From Glaciimonas sp. PAMC28666 (GTDB lineage Bacteria > Pseudomonadota > Gammaproteobacteria > Burkholderiales > Burkholderiaceae_D): a stretch of 64,000 nt of DNA. Both the position numbers and the translations under genes were made by a program. The notes under the pieces were generated by a model. That model did no database searches. It was given only the letters and a program-made list of their open reading frames with translations, and was not told where the DNA came from. The stretch is taken from contig NZ_CP070304.1 in the NCBI RefSeq assembly GCF_016917355.1, positions 2,294,001-2,358,000 of the forward strand. The letters are read 5' to 3'. Each line of letters opens with the position of its first letter. The stretch's first letter is position 1. This document shows positions 1-9,930 of this stretch, in pieces.

Positions 1-556
<556 letters not shown>

Positions 557-782
557 ACTGGTAGTGGACTGGTAGCACTTAAGTAGACTTAAAATACTCC
601 CAGGCAGCAGCCGGAAGTGACATGTTTTGTCGTCGGAATTGCGCCGCATATGGCAACATTCCAAGGGCAAAACTGTCTATACGTTATATCAAAATCTGGT
701 GTGGTCAGCGATCTCGTTGATGATCTGCGAATTGGGTCACGCCAGATTAACGCACAGACAACCAAACAGCTGAGAGATAAAT

Positions 783-1754
783 ATGAGCATGAACGATAAC
801 GATAACCTGAGCTTCGGTGACGTACAACAGGCCGCACAAAGAATTAAGGGCGCGGCGCATCGTACGCCGGTCATGACTTCTAAAACGGCCAATGATATTG
901 CCGGCGCTGAACTATTTTTTAAGTGCGAAAATCTGCAACGCATAGGCGCGTTCAAGTTTCGCGGTGCCTACAATGCTTTGTCTCAGTTTACGGAAGAGCA
1001 GCGCCACAACGGTGTACTGACTTTTTCGTCCGGCAACCACGCCCAGGCCATCGCTTTAGCTGCCAAACTTCTCGGAATCCGGGCAGTGATCATCATGCCG
1101 GAAGATGCGCCCGCACTGAAAATCCAAGCGACCAAAGGCTACGGCGCTGAGGTGATCACCTATAACCGCTATACAGAAGACCGCGAAGCCATTGCGCGTC
1201 AACTCGCGGAAGAAAAGAACATGACGTTGATTCCACCGTATGACCATCCCGACGTTATCTGCGGCCAGGGCACTGCCGCAATGGAATTGTTCGAAGAAGT
1301 GGGCGAGCTGGATGTATTGCTGGTGTGCCTTGGTGGCGGCGGCTTGCTGGCCGGTTCGGCGCTTGCCGCATCAGGATTGAGTCCACGTTGCGAAGTCATC
1401 GGGGTCGAGCCGGAACGTGGAAACGATGGGCAGCAATCATTCCGTAAAGGGGAAATTGTGCATATTTCCGTGCCGGACACCATTGCTGATGGCGCAAAGG
1501 TAACGCATCTCGGACACCATAATTTTGCAGTGATTCAGCGCCATGTGCATGACATCGTGACGGTGTCCGATGCGCAACTTATCGAAACAATGAAATTTTT
1601 TGCTGAAAGGATGAAGATCGTGGTCGAACCAACAGGGTGCCTGGCGGCGGCGGCGGCTCTTCATGCGGCTTATCCGATAGCCGGAAAAAGAGTTGGGATC
1701 ATCCTCAGCGGCGGTAACGTAGACCTGTCATCTTTCGCACAATTTATATCTTGA
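783..1754 (+). CDS. PLP-dependent threonine/serine (threo-3-hydroxyaspartate) dehydratase
   Basis: A 323-residue fold-type II PLP enzyme. The Schiff-base lysine is K58 in GAFKFRGAYN. The substrate loop SSGNHAQA is at 82-89, the glycine loop GGGGLLAG that binds the PLP phosphate is near 184-191, and a C-terminal SGGNVD contacts the pyridine ring. It lacks the C-terminal ACT regulatory domains of biosynthetic IlvA, so it resembles catabolic threonine dehydratases, serine racemase or threo-3-hydroxyaspartate ammonia-lyase; sequence alone does not separate these. The likely product is a 2-oxo acid plus ammonia. The ATG at 783 was chosen because the family N-terminus starts a few residues later. 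The gene is convergent with hutH. Confidence 0.87.
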   Translation: MSMNDNDNLSFGDVQQAAQRIKGAAHRTPVMTSKTANDIAGAELFFKCENLQRIGAFKFRGAYNALSQFTEEQRHNGVLTFSSGNHAQAIALAAKLLGIRAVIIMPEDAPALKIQATKGYGAEVITYNRYTEDREAIARQLAEEKNMTLIPPYDHPDVICGQGTAAMELFEEVGELDVLLVCLGGGGLLAGSALAASGLSPRCEVIGVEPERGNDGQQSFRKGEIVHISVPDTIADGAKVTHLGHHNFAVIQRHVHDIVTVSDAQLIETMKFFAERMKIVVEPTGCLAAAAALHAAYPIAGKRVGIILSGGNVDLSSFAQFIS

Positions 1755-1767
1755 GGTGTGCCGTAGT

Positions 1768-1800
1768 TAAGTCGCGCAAGGACCAACCATGCGCGACTAA
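1768..1800. terminator. Inverted repeat between convergent genes, possible bidirectional terminator
   Basis: GTCGCGCA (1771-1778) pairs with TGCGCGAC (1790-1797) around an 11-nt loop, with extra A/T pairing outside. It lies between the convergent dehydratase and hutH genes. There is no clear U-tract on either strand, so termination is an inference from position. Confidence 0.4.
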
Positions 1801-1837
1801 ACGGGGTGGACGAGGTGATGCAACGATGAGGTCTGGA

Positions 1838-3379
1838 TTAGTCGCTGTACAAATCGGAGAATAGTGCGCGGCAGCTATGACTAACCGCGCCTTGCAGTAC
1901 CAGTTGTTTGGCTGCTTCGATATCGGGTGCGAAGAATCGGTCTTTATCGTAAAACGCTACTTTCTCGCGCAAGCGTTGCTGCACCTGTGCCAGCATCGGT
2001 GAAGTGGTGAGTGGCCGATGGCAATCGATGCCCTGCGCTGCTGCTAGCAATTCAATCGCCACGATGGTAGCCGTGTTGTGTGCCATCTCATGCAGCCGAC
2101 GGCCAGCAAAAGTCGCCATGCTGACATGGTCTTCCTGGTTTGCAGAAGTCGGCAAACTATCCACGCTGGCCGGGTGCGCCAACGATTTGTTCTCAGATGC
2201 GAGCGCGGCGGCCGTCACATGCGCGATCATGAAACCGGAATTGAGGCCGGATGACTCCACCAGGAACGGCGGCAGACCTGACAGCGAAGAGTCAATCAGC
2301 AATGCAATGCGGCGTTCCGACAACGCCCCAATCTCGGCAATCGCCAGTGCCAGCGTATCGGCCGCGAAAGCCACTGGCTCAGCGTGAAAGTTTCCGCCGG
2401 AGATCACCTCGTCATGCTCGGCAAAGATCAATGGATTGTCAGTTACCGCGTTGGCTTCGATCAGCAAGGTGCGGGCGGCGTTGCTGATGATGTCGACGCA
2501 AGCGCCCATCACCTGCGGCTGGCAGCGCAAACTGTAGGGATCTTGCACGCGCTCGTCGTTGACCAGATGAGATTGCCGGATCGCGCTGCCGCTCAGTAGT
2601 TGCCGATATATCCTGGCGCTGGCGATTTGCCCCGGCTGACCGCGCACTTCATGCACACGTGGATCGAATGGCGCATCGCTGCCCCGCGCTGCATCGACCG
2701 CCAGCGCGCCGGTGACTGTGGCGGCTTCAAGCACGCGCTCCGCCAGGAACAGGCCGTTCAAGGCGAGTGCAGTCGAGACCTGGGTACCGTTGATCAATGC
2801 AAGGCCCTCTTTGGCGGCCAGTACGACAGGGGTAATGCCAGCGTTAGCCAATGCCTCCCTGGCGTCAACCAGCTTGCCGTCGACCCGCACCTGGCCTTCA
2901 CCAAGGATCGCCAGCGTCATGTGCGAAAGCGGTGCCAGATCGCCGGATGCACCGACCGAGCCTTTCACTGGAATGCAAGGCATGATGCCGGCGTTGTAGA
3001 TCGCCAACAAGGCATTGATCACCTGCGCCCTGATGCCGGAGAAGCCACGCGCCAGGCTACCAATCTTCATCGCCAGAATCAGCCGGACGGAGGCATCTTC
3101 GATCAGTTCGCCGGTGCCGACCGAATGCGAGAGGATCAGATTACGTTGGAGTAGCTCCAGCTGTTCGTCCGGGATGCGGGTTTTGGCCAACTTGCCGAAC
3201 CCGGTATTAATGCCGTAAGCAGCATCCCCACGCTCGACGATGCGCGCCACGGTAGCCGCTGAAGCATTAATGGCGGCATAAGCGGATGGCGGTAAGGCTA
3301 GTGAACCGGATGCGGCCCAGATGCTGCGGATTTCTGCCAGGGACATTTTTCCTGGCTGTAAAGTTAATGATGTTTTCAT
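1838..3379 (-). CDS. hutH: Histidine ammonia-lyase
   Basis: A 513-residue aromatic amino acid lyase that converts L-histidine to trans-urocanate plus ammonia, the first step of histidine degradation. The triad that cyclises to the MIO cofactor is A144-S145-G146 in [14 protein letters not shown]. Tyr55 in AYGINTGFG and the S84-H85 pair in LILSHSVG match the histidine-type substrate pocket rather than the tyrosine/phenylalanine type. Length is normal for HutH (about 510). The usual partners hutU, hutI and hutG are not adjacent, so this copy stands alone here. Upstream lies a promoter-like sequence carrying TTGTATAG/CTATACAA arms that may bind a HutC-type repressor. Confidence 0.94.
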   Translation of the reverse strand: MKTSLTLQPGKMSLAEIRSIWAASGSLALPPSAYAAINASAATVARIVERGDAAYGINTGFGKLAKTRIPDEQLELLQRNLILSHSVGTGELIEDASVRLILAMKIGSLARGFSGIRAQVINALLAIYNAGIMPCIPVKGSVGASGDLAPLSHMTLAILGEGQVRVDGKLVDAREALANAGITPVVLAAKEGLALINGTQVSTALALNGLFLAERVLEAATVTGALAVDAARGSDAPFDPRVHEVRGQPGQIASARIYRQLLSGSAIRQSHLVNDERVQDPYSLRCQPQVMGACVDIISNAARTLLIEANAVTDNPLIFAEHDEVISGGNFHAEPVAFAADTLALAIAEIGALSERRIALLIDSSLSGLPPFLVESSGLNSGFMIAHVTAAALASENKSLAHPASVDSLPTSANQEDHVSMATFAGRRLHEMAHNTATIVAIELLAAAQGIDCHRPLTTSPMLAQVQQRLREKVAFYDKDRFFAPDIEAAKQLVLQGAVSHSCRALFSDLYSD

Positions 3380-3526
3380 GGCGGTTACTTTCTAATATTG
3401 CAAAATTGACATAACGAAATCGTGAAATAGCGTAAGAGTGACGGCCAGAAGCCGTTTAAAGATTGGCTGGCTCCTTTCATCAGCGCCTCAATGTTCTATC
3501 CCGACTGTTAGAGGTGGAATCACAAG

Positions 3527-3569
3527 TTGTATAGTCAATTAAAATATAATGTCTATACAAATTAGTCAA
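3527..3569 (-). promoter_or_regulatory. Putative hutH promoter with inverted TTGTATAG arms
   Basis: On the reverse strand TTGACT (complement of 3564-3569) lies 17 bp from TATTTT (complement of 3541-3546), a sigma70-like spacing pointing to hutH. The inverted arms TTGTATAG (3527-3534) and CTATACAA (3553-3560) overlap and flank the -10. TTGTATA/TATACAA resembles half-sites of HutC-type GntR repressors. The assignment is inferred from sequence resemblance only. Confidence 0.45.
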
Positions 3570-3803
3570 TCTAAATGATGCATTGTCGTTAGCAGAACCC
3601 CGTCGGCTCTAAAGCAGCCAGGGTCCGCTCGGCCAAGAAATTAAATTTACCCCGTTTTCCCACCATACGGAAAGTCAATTTCACATCGTGGTAAGAGCGC
3701 AAGATAAAAAATCAGAATTTAATTTCATTTTTCTGAAAATTCATTTCACATAGCAAAAAACCCTACGTAACTACTTGAAAATAAACAGATAAATTTAAGT
3801 CAT

Positions 3804-3821
3804 ATGTCTTATATAAGACAT
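3804..3821. promoter_or_regulatory. Perfect 18-bp palindrome upstream of aceA, candidate operator
   Basis: ATGTCTTATATAAGACAT is fully self-complementary (9+9 bp). It lies about 145 bp before the aceA start codon. Its size and TCTTATATAAGA core look like an operator for a dimeric regulator of the GntR/FadR type. No regulator gene is adjacent, so the binding protein is unknown. Confidence 0.5.
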
Positions 3822-3964
3822 AGCCTAGAAGTAAAAAAACAGCTATGATTCTTTCATGCGGTTTTTCTTCCAGCTCTGCTTTAGTTTTTTCGGACGATAC
3901 CGAACGGATCCACGAACACCCAATTTGCTTTCTCAATCTTGTTTAATTATTTAAGGAAATCTAC

Positions 3965-5545
3965 ATGTCCCAATATCAGGAAGATATCAAAGCCATTGCC
4001 GGTCTTAAAGACAAAGAAGGTAGTGCCTGGAACGCAATCAATCCAGAATCAGCTGCACGCATGCGCGCCCAGAACAAATTCAAAACCGGTCTGGACATCG
4101 CCCGATACACCGCCAAGATCATGCGTGATGACATGGCAAAGTACGATGCAGACTCGTCAAAGTACACCCAGTCGTTGGGTTGCTGGCACGGTTTTATCGG
4201 TCAACAGAAGATGATTTCCATCAAGAAGCACTTCAATAGCACCGAGCGTCGTTATTTGTATCTGTCTGGCTGGATGATTGCTGCGCTGCGCTCTGAGTTC
4301 GGTCCATTGCCTGACCAGTCGATGCATGAGAAGACGGCGGTTGCCGCCCTGATCAAAGAGCTTTACACTTTCCTGCGCCAGGCTGATGCACGCGAACTCG
4401 GTGGTTTATTCCGTCAACTGGATGGTGCTGAAGGCGCCGCCAAGCAAGCAATTCAGGACAAAATCGACAATCACATCACGCACGTAGTGCCAATCATTGC
4501 GGATATCGATGCCGGTTTCGGCAATGCTGAAGCGACCTACCTGATGGCGAAGCAGCTCATCGAAGCTGGTGCTTGCTGTATCCAGATCGAAAATCAGGTT
4601 TCTGATGAAAAGCAGTGCGGCCACCAAGACGGTAAAGTCACTGTTCCGCATGAAGACTTCCTCGCGAAGATCCGTGCCATCCGTTACGCGTTCCTGGAGA
4701 TGGGTGTAGACGACGGTATCATCGTTGCGCGTACCGACTCCCTGGGTGCGGGCCTAACAAAGCAAATCGCGGTGACGCGTGAGCCGGGCGATCTGGGCGA
4801 TCAATACAACTCGTTCCTCGATGTTGAAGAAGTATCGACAGAATCCATGAACAACGGTGACGTTGTTATCAAGCGCGATGGCAAACTGGTCCGGCCTTTA
4901 CGTCTGCCAAGCAACTTGTTCCAATTCCGCGCTGGTACTGGCGAAGAGCGTTGTGTCCTGGACTCGATCACAGCACTCCAAAATGGCGCTGACTTATTGT
5001 GGATCGAAACTGAGAAGCCACACATTGCGCAAATCGGCGGCATGGTCAAAGCAATCCGTAAAGTGATCCCGAATGCCAAGCTGGTTTATAACAATAGCCC
5101 ATCATTTAACTGGACCCTGAACTTCCGTCAGCAAATATTCGATTTGATGAAAAGCGAAGGTAAAGACGTTTCTGCGTACGATCGCACTGGTTTGATGAGT
5201 GTTGAGTACGACGCAACCGAACTGGCAATTGCTGCAGATGAAAAAATCCGCACATTCCAGGCTGACTCAGCACGTGAAGCCGGTATTTTCCATCACCTGA
5301 TTACGCTGCCGACTTATCACACCGCTGCCTTGTCTACTGACAGTCTGGCAAAAGACTACTTCGGTGACCAGGGTATGTTAGGTTATGTTGCCGGTGTACA
5401 GCGCAAGGAAATCCGTCAGGGCGTTGCTTGCGTCAAGCATCAAAACATGGCCGGTTCAGACCTCGGCGATGACCACAAAGATTATTTCAGTGGCGACGCT
5501 GCGTTGAAAGCATCCGGTAAAGACAACACAATGAATCAGTTTTAA
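3965..5545 (+). CDS. aceA: Isocitrate lyase (long form)
   Basis: A 526-residue isocitrate lyase that cleaves isocitrate to glyoxylate and succinate in the glyoxylate shunt. The catalytic signature K-Q-C218-G-H is in DEKQCGHQDGK, and the metal-binding loop IADIDAGFGN lies near 178-187. The protein is about 90 residues longer than the E. coli enzyme, as in the Pseudomonas/Burkholderia long form with an inserted helical region. The ATG at 3965 follows AAGGAAATCTAC, a fair ribosome-binding site. Malate synthase is not in the window. A clean intrinsic terminator follows within 20 bp, so the gene is monocistronic. A perfect palindrome upstream suggests repression by a GntR-like protein (inference). 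Confidence 0.96.
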   Translation: MSQYQEDIKAIAGLKDKEGSAWNAINPESAARMRAQNKFKTGLDIARYTAKIMRDDMAKYDADSSKYTQSLGCWHGFIGQQKMISIKKHFNSTERRYLYLSGWMIAALRSEFGPLPDQSMHEKTAVAALIKELYTFLRQADARELGGLFRQLDGAEGAAKQAIQDKIDNHITHVVPIIADIDAGFGNAEATYLMAKQLIEAGACCIQIENQVSDEKQCGHQDGKVTVPHEDFLAKIRAIRYAFLEMGVDDGIIVARTDSLGAGLTKQIAVTREPGDLGDQYNSFLDVEEVSTESMNNGDVVIKRDGKLVRPLRLPSNLFQFRAGTGEERCVLDSITALQNGADLLWIETEKPHIAQIGGMVKAIRKVIPNAKLVYNNSPSFNWTLNFRQQIFDLMKSEGKDVSAYDRTGLMSVEYDATELAIAADEKIRTFQADSAREAGIFHHLITLPTYHTAALSTDSLAKDYFGDQGMLGYVAGVQRKEIRQGVACVKHQNMAGSDLGDDHKDYFSGDAALKASGKDNTMNQF

Positions 5546-5562
5546 ACTCTGAGTTCGGTGTT

Positions 5563-5592
5563 AAAAAAGCTCGCTTCGGCGAGCTTTTTTTT
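5563..5592 (+). terminator. Intrinsic terminator of aceA
   Basis: AAAAAAGCTCGC-TTCG-GCGAGCTTTTTTTT: a GC stem with a TTCG tetraloop, followed by eight T. The A-run on the other side makes it potentially bidirectional, serving the convergent LysR gene too. Confidence 0.92.
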
Positions 5593-5648
5593 GTCCGCAC
5601 GGACATGATTTGCACGCTCAAACCCTACCGCATCGCTGCAAGCAACAG

Positions 5649-6572
5649 TCAACCTGTGCCCCGCGCAAAATCAGCTGCGAGATTTTTTGCCGCACTGGAT
5701 GCTTTCTCTGAAGCCGCTCTGGCAATACATTCGATCAAGGTGGCAACGGCGGCGTTGGGGGCTGAGGTGATTTTTTGCAATATTCCGATTTCGCGCAAAA
5801 AACCACGATCCTCCAGGGGAAGAACACGTAATTTTTTGTTCGAGGTCCCTGATACCAGTTCATAAGGAATGATGGCGACGCCCAATCCTTTCTTGACCAT
5901 CTCCATGATGACCATAGGTTCATCCAGTTCCATCGTCTCGTTGACATGCAAGCGCGCACGTTTCAAATACCGATCGACTAGCTGGCCACCATACGAGCGG
6001 CGGCTGTAGCGCAAAAAGGGATGCGATGAAAGTAATACTTTGATGCTAGTTTCGCGCGTGGTCAGAGGCGCAATTGCCACATAGGTTTCACTTATGACGG
6101 TTGTCCATCTCAGTCCTCGGTTGATCTTCAGGGCAGGACGGATCATCACCGCCAGTGATAAATCGTTACTATCAAATTGCGACATTAGTTGCACCGATGT
6201 GCCGGGAACGACATTCACCTCCACCAACGGGAATGCCTGACGAAAATAGGCCAACGCTGCAGGTAACAAGCCAAGTTGCACGGTCGAAATGGCACCGATC
6301 TCAATTTTTCCGCGGGTTGCTGCGACGTCTGTCTGCCCCTTCATCGATTCGAACAACCGGACAATTTCTTCGGACGTTCGTAACAATTGCTTGCCATGAT
6401 CGCTGAGCGACACGGATTTCCCCACTCGGGTGAACAGCTCGCAGTTCAACTCATCTTCAAGACGGCGAACCTGCATGCTTACGGCCGACTGAGTTAGGCC
6501 AAGTTTCGTGCCCGCGCCAGAGAAGGACTCAAGCCGGGCTGCGACTATAAAGGTTTTGAGATAGCGAATCAT
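5649..6572 (-). CDS. LysR family transcriptional regulator
   Basis: A 307-residue LysR-type regulator. An N-terminal winged helix-turn-helix is at about 3-60 (FSGAGTKLGLTQSAVSMQVRRLEDEL), then a linker helix and a periplasmic-binding-like effector domain ending in GLGVAIIPYELV. It is divergent from a VOC-family gene, with 249 bp between the start codons. LysR regulators often control a divergent neighbour through sites in that spacer. The spacer here contains a 13-bp tandem repeat starting immediately before this gene's start codon, a candidate binding array. The effector is unknown. Confidence 0.92.
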   Translation of the reverse strand: MIRYLKTFIVAARLESFSGAGTKLGLTQSAVSMQVRRLEDELNCELFTRVGKSVSLSDHGKQLLRTSEEIVRLFESMKGQTDVAATRGKIEIGAISTVQLGLLPAALAYFRQAFPLVEVNVVPGTSVQLMSQFDSNDLSLAVMIRPALKINRGLRWTTVISETYVAIAPLTTRETSIKVLLSSHPFLRYSRRSYGGQLVDRYLKRARLHVNETMELDEPMVIMEMVKKGLGVAIIPYELVSGTSNKKLRVLPLEDRGFLREIGILQKITSAPNAAVATLIECIARAASEKASSAAKNLAADFARGTG

Positions 6573-6650
6573 ATTTATGAAATATGCTTGTGAATTGAGC
6601 TTATGAATTAAGCTTATGAATTAAGCCTATGAAGAATGCTTATGAATTAT
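6573..6650. repeat. Six 13-bp tandem repeats upstream of the LysR gene
   Basis: Consecutive units of consensus GCTTATGAATTAA start at 6573 (degenerate, 10/13), 6586, 6599, 6612, 6625 and 6638. The units at 6599 and 6612 are identical. A 13-bp period does not match one helical turn. The array abuts the LysR start codon and lies in the spacer shared with the divergent VOC gene. Confidence 0.85.
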
Positions 6651-6821
6651 TCTAATTACGAGCACTTAAATTGATCATTTTACATCGTATATTGGAATAT
6701 GTAGACTGCAGGAATTCCCGTGCCATCAGAGGCTGACGTTTGCTGGCAAGATCCGTTGCGATGCTGATTGAGCGGAAGGGAAGATTCCATTATTGCTTTA
6801 ATTTCGGAAAGAGGTAAGTAG

Positions 6822-7244
6822 ATGAGTACAACGTCACTGTTTCATTTGGCTTTTCCCGTCAACGATATCGCAGAGGCCCGTCGCTTTTACGGCGATCTTC
6901 TAGGTTGCGCAGAAGGCCGCAGTTCTGAACAATGGGTCGACTTCAATTTTTACGGGCATCAACTGGTAGCACATCTGGCGCCCCAGGAAACCGGAACGAG
7001 CGCTAGCAGTTCGGTGGACGATCACGCAGTCCCGTGTCGCCATTTCGGTGTAATTTTGACGTTGCCCGAATGGGAGGCTTTGGCCGAGAAACTAAGAGCC
7101 GCCGGCATAAAATTCATCATTGATCCCTACATCCGCTTTAAGGGACAGGTCGGCGAACAGGCAACCATGTTTTTTTTGGATCCATCCGGTAACGCACTGG
7201 AATTTAAGTCTTTTGCAAATATGGATTATATCTTTGCAAAATAA
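6822..7244 (+). CDS. VOC family protein (glyoxalase/bleomycin-resistance/dioxygenase fold)
   Basis: A 140-residue protein with a vicinal-oxygen-chelate fold. It opens with FHLAFPVNDIAEARRFYGDLLGC, typical of the first beta-alpha-beta-beta-beta module, and ends with the second-module strand FFLDPSGNALEFKSF, where the conserved Glu usually binds metal. His8 and Glu of NALEF are candidate metal ligands. Substrate unknown: members include glyoxalases, dioxygenases and drug-binding proteins. It is divergent from a LysR regulator, which probably controls it (inference). A GAGG-type ribosome-binding site precedes the ATG at 6822. Confidence 0.85.
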   Translation: MSTTSLFHLAFPVNDIAEARRFYGDLLGCAEGRSSEQWVDFNFYGHQLVAHLAPQETGTSASSSVDDHAVPCRHFGVILTLPEWEALAEKLRAAGIKFIIDPYIRFKGQVGEQATMFFLDPSGNALEFKSFANMDYIFAK

Positions 7245-7336
7245 GGGAGTCACGTCAAAAACAGGGTGCGTTATCAACGCGAGTCTTATTGGAAAGCAAT
7301 ATTCCCACGATGATGAACACGGCCCAGCGTACGCTC

Positions 7337-9154
7337 CTATTCTACCGTCACCGATTTAGCCAGGTTCCGCGGCTTATCAACATCTGTTCCCCGCGCCAGC
7401 GCCGTGTGATAGGCCAGCAATTGCAGCGGTACGACGTGCAAAATCGGCGACAGCAAACCGTAGTTTTCCGGCAGGCGAATGACGTGTACGCCTTCGCTTG
7501 GGTTGATGCGAGAGTCGGCGTCGGCGAAGACGTAAAGCTGGCCGCCGCGGGCGCGGACTTCTTGCATGTTGGATTTCAATTTTTCAATCAGGGCGTCGTT
7601 AGGTGCGACTGTGACCACTGGCATTTCTTCGGTGACTAGCGCTAACGGACCATGCTTGAGTTCCCCGGCGGCATAAGCTTCTGCATGGATATAGGTGATT
7701 TCTTTGAGTTTTAAGGCGCCTTCGAGTGCGATCGGATAGTGAATGCCGCGACCGAGGAATAGGGCGTTTTCTTTACGTGCGAAAGCTTCTGCCCATGCGA
7801 CGATGTGGGGTTCCAGCGCTAGGACGCTTTGCAATGCAGCGGGCAGATGACGTAGTGCTTTCAAATGCGCTTGCTCTTGCTCGTCGCTGAGGCGATTTTT
7901 GGATTGGGCCAATGCCAGCGTCAGCAAAAATAGGCCGACCAGTTGCGTGGTGAAGGCTTTGGTCGAGGCGACGCCGACTTCGACGCCAGCGCGGGTAATG
8001 TAAGCCAGCGCACATTCGCGCACCATGGCGCTGGTGGCGGCGTTGCAGATGGTGAGCGTGTGCTGCATACCTAATGAGCGCGCGTGTTTGACGGCAGCGA
8101 GCGTGTCGGCGGTTTCGCCGCTTTGAGTGATGGTAACGACTAGTGTATTGGGATTCGGCACACTGTCACGGTAACGATATTCGCTGGCGATTTCGACACT
8201 GGTCGGAATTTTTGCCACGGATTCGATCCAGTATTTGGCAGTGAGACCCGCATAATAGCTGGTGCCGCAAGCCAGAATCAGGACTGAATCAATTTGCTGA
8301 AAAGTGCTGAATGCTTTGTCGCCGAATAGCTCCGGCATGATCCCGGTGACGCCTTCGAGGGTGTCGGCAATGGCGCGTGGCTGCTCAAAAATTTCCTTTT
8401 GCATGTAGTGCTGATACGGCCCCAATTCGACCGCGCTGCTGTAAGCATGGACGGTTTTGACTTCGCGCTCGACTGACTTGCCATTGCTATCGACGATCCA
8501 GACGCGTTGCAGCTGTAGATCAACCACGTCGCCTTCTTCCAGGTAGACAATTTGATCGGTGGTGCCGGCGATTGCCATAGCGTCCGATGCGACGAAATTT
8601 TGTCCTTCGCCGATGCCGACGATGAGCGGTGAACCTTGACGTGCGGCAACTACGCGGTGTGGCTCATCAACACTGAACACAGCAATCGCAAAAGCGCCGG
8701 TGAGACGTTTGACGGCCAGCTGGACGGTCTCGAACAGGTCGCCGGTGTACATGTGATCGACCAAATGGGCGATGACTTCGGTGTCGGTCTGGCTTTCGAA
8801 TACATATCCCACGGCCTGCAGTTCGGCGCGCAGATCATCGTGATTTTCAATGATGCCGTTGTGAACGAGCGCAATGCGATCGCGGGAAAAATGCGGATGG
8901 GCGTTGTGCGTGGCCGGTGCGCCGTGGGTGGCCCAGCGAGTATGGGCGATTCCGGTGAAACCGTTTAATCCGGACAGTGCAATCTGATTTTCCAGATCGG
9001 CGACGCGGGATGTGCTGCGTGATCGTTGGAGTTTTCCGTCGAGATGTACCGCGACGCCACAAGAGTCATAACCGCGGTATTCAAGACGTTTTAATCCTTC
9101 GATCAGGATTGGAATGACATTATTTTGCGCAACTGCGCCAACGATACCGCACAT
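7337..9154 (-). CDS. glmS: Glutamine--fructose-6-phosphate aminotransferase (isomerizing)
   Basis: A 605-residue enzyme that makes glucosamine-6-phosphate from fructose-6-phosphate and glutamine, the entry step to UDP-GlcNAc. The N-terminal class II glutaminase domain starts MCGIVGA, with Cys2 as the nucleophile exposed after Met removal. Two SIS isomerase domains follow, with [10 protein letters not shown], the TQSGETADT phosphate loop and the conserved C-terminus [13 protein letters not shown]. Length and termini are complete. I see no glmS ribozyme upstream, as expected for proteobacteria. glmU lies 0.8 kb away on the same strand, beyond an opposite-strand Lrp-type gene, so the two UDP-GlcNAc genes are clustered but not directly adjacent. 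Confidence 0.97.
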   Translation of the reverse strand: MCGIVGAVAQNNVIPILIEGLKRLEYRGYDSCGVAVHLDGKLQRSRSTSRVADLENQIALSGLNGFTGIAHTRWATHGAPATHNAHPHFSRDRIALVHNGIIENHDDLRAELQAVGYVFESQTDTEVIAHLVDHMYTGDLFETVQLAVKRLTGAFAIAVFSVDEPHRVVAARQGSPLIVGIGEGQNFVASDAMAIAGTTDQIVYLEEGDVVDLQLQRVWIVDSNGKSVEREVKTVHAYSSAVELGPYQHYMQKEIFEQPRAIADTLEGVTGIMPELFGDKAFSTFQQIDSVLILACGTSYYAGLTAKYWIESVAKIPTSVEIASEYRYRDSVPNPNTLVVTITQSGETADTLAAVKHARSLGMQHTLTICNAATSAMVRECALAYITRAGVEVGVASTKAFTTQLVGLFLLTLALAQSKNRLSDEQEQAHLKALRHLPAALQSVLALEPHIVAWAEAFARKENALFLGRGIHYPIALEGALKLKEITYIHAEAYAAGELKHGPLALVTEEMPVVTVAPNDALIEKLKSNMQEVRARGGQLYVFADADSRINPSEGVHVIRLPENYGLLSPILHVVPLQLLAYHTALARGTDVDKPRNLAKSVTVE

Positions 9155-9338
9155 GGTAGCCTCGGAAGTGAATTTGAATCCGAGTATTCTAAGCCGTTGA
9201 AGATGAAATAATTTGTCTTAATTTTTGAATTTTTGGCGTATTATTTCATGATATTTAACGAATGAACGAAAAATTCAAATTTTTCAATATTGCTTCCTTA
9301 TATTTCAATATCAATTTTAGCTTTGTTTCAAATTTGCT

Positions 9339-9803
9339 ATGAATATTTTTCTGGATGCACTTGATCGGCGTATTTTAAACGCGCTGCAACAAGACGCTTC
9401 ACAAACCAATCAACAGCTGGCGGCGTCGATTCATGCCTCCGCACCGACCTGTCTGCGTCGGGTAAAGCGGCTCACCGAGCTTGGCGTTATTGTGCGGCAG
9501 GTGGCAATTGTTGCGCCGGAAAAGGTTGGCGCGGGGCTAACGGCGCTGGTGGAAGTCACGCTGGATCATCAGGGCGATGAATATCAGGTGGCGTTTGAGG
9601 CGCTCATCGCCAAAGAGGCGTCAGTTTTGCAATGCTATCGTGTCTCGCCAGGGCCGGATTTTGTGATGGTGGCGCAGGTGGCCGATATGGCGGCCTATCA
9701 CGCGCTGGCGCACCGGCTATTTGCGGCCCAAAAAAATGTGCGCAATGTGAAAACATATTTTTCGATTTTGCGAAGTAAGTTTGAGACTAGCATCGCGGTT
9801 TAA
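9339..9803 (+). CDS. Lrp/AsnC family transcriptional regulator
   Basis: A 154-residue leucine-responsive-type regulator. The N-terminal helix-turn-helix opens with DALDRRILNALQQDASQTNQQLAASIHASAPTCLRRVKRL, shown here only to locate it at about 6-45, and a C-terminal RAM ligand-binding domain includes the YRVSPGPDFVMVAQV strand. It is divergent from glmS across a 184-bp AT-rich spacer carrying repeated TTTCAATAT and inverted AAAATTCAAATTTTT-like runs, plausible sites for autoregulation. Ligand and targets are unknown. The ATG at 9339 gives the usual family N-terminus. Confidence 0.93.
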   Translation: MNIFLDALDRRILNALQQDASQTNQQLAASIHASAPTCLRRVKRLTELGVIVRQVAIVAPEKVGAGLTALVEVTLDHQGDEYQVAFEALIAKEASVLQCYRVSPGPDFVMVAQVADMAAYHALAHRLFAAQKNVRNVKTYFSILRSKFETSIAV

Positions 9804-9835
9804 TGTTGAGGTGTTGAGGTGTTGAGTATTGAGGC
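9804..9835. repeat. 8-bp tandem repeat after the Lrp-type gene
   Basis: Two exact TGTTGAGG units (9804, 9812), then TGTTGAGT and ATTGAGGC, directly follow the TAA of the regulator gene. No function is apparent. Confidence 0.6.
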
Positions 9836-9868
9836 TTTGCCCGCTATGGGCTACGGAAGGGAAGTTGA

Positions 9869-9916
9869 GGCGGTGCGCGAAGCGAAAGGCAGCCTTGTTG
9901 CTGCCTTGTCGCCGCC
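9869..9916. terminator. Inverted repeat between convergent lrp-type gene and glmU
   Basis: AAGGCAGC (9886-9893) and GCTGCCTT (9900-9907) form a perfect 8-bp stem with a CTTGTT loop. An outer GGCGG/CCGCC pairing is possible. Its position between convergent genes suggests a terminator for both, but the U-tracts are short. Confidence 0.45.
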
Positions 9917-9930
9917 TTATATTGGTGCTG

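Larger units (their letters stand above)
3380..3964. other. Divergent regulatory region between hutH and aceA
   Basis: 585 bp without a convincing gene. The hutH-proximal half holds a promoter/operator-like segment (3527-3569). The AT-rich aceA-proximal half holds a perfect 18-bp palindrome (3804-3821). The remainder shows no ORF, RNA gene or repeat that I can support. I could not pin the aceA promoter with confidence. Confidence 0.6.

Noticed and set aside
617-799. 60-residue frame before the dehydratase gene
   Set aside because: No family features and no ribosome-binding site, and it overlaps the better-supported start at 783.
6573-6650. 13-bp repeat as a CRISPR array or plasmid-type iteron origin
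   Set aside because: There are no spacers between units, no cas genes and no Rep protein gene; it lies directly at a chromosomal promoter.
9155-9338. glmS ribozyme or riboswitch upstream of glmS
   Set aside because: The 184-bp region is AT-rich without the GC pseudoknot core, and glmS ribozymes are known from Gram-positive bacteria.
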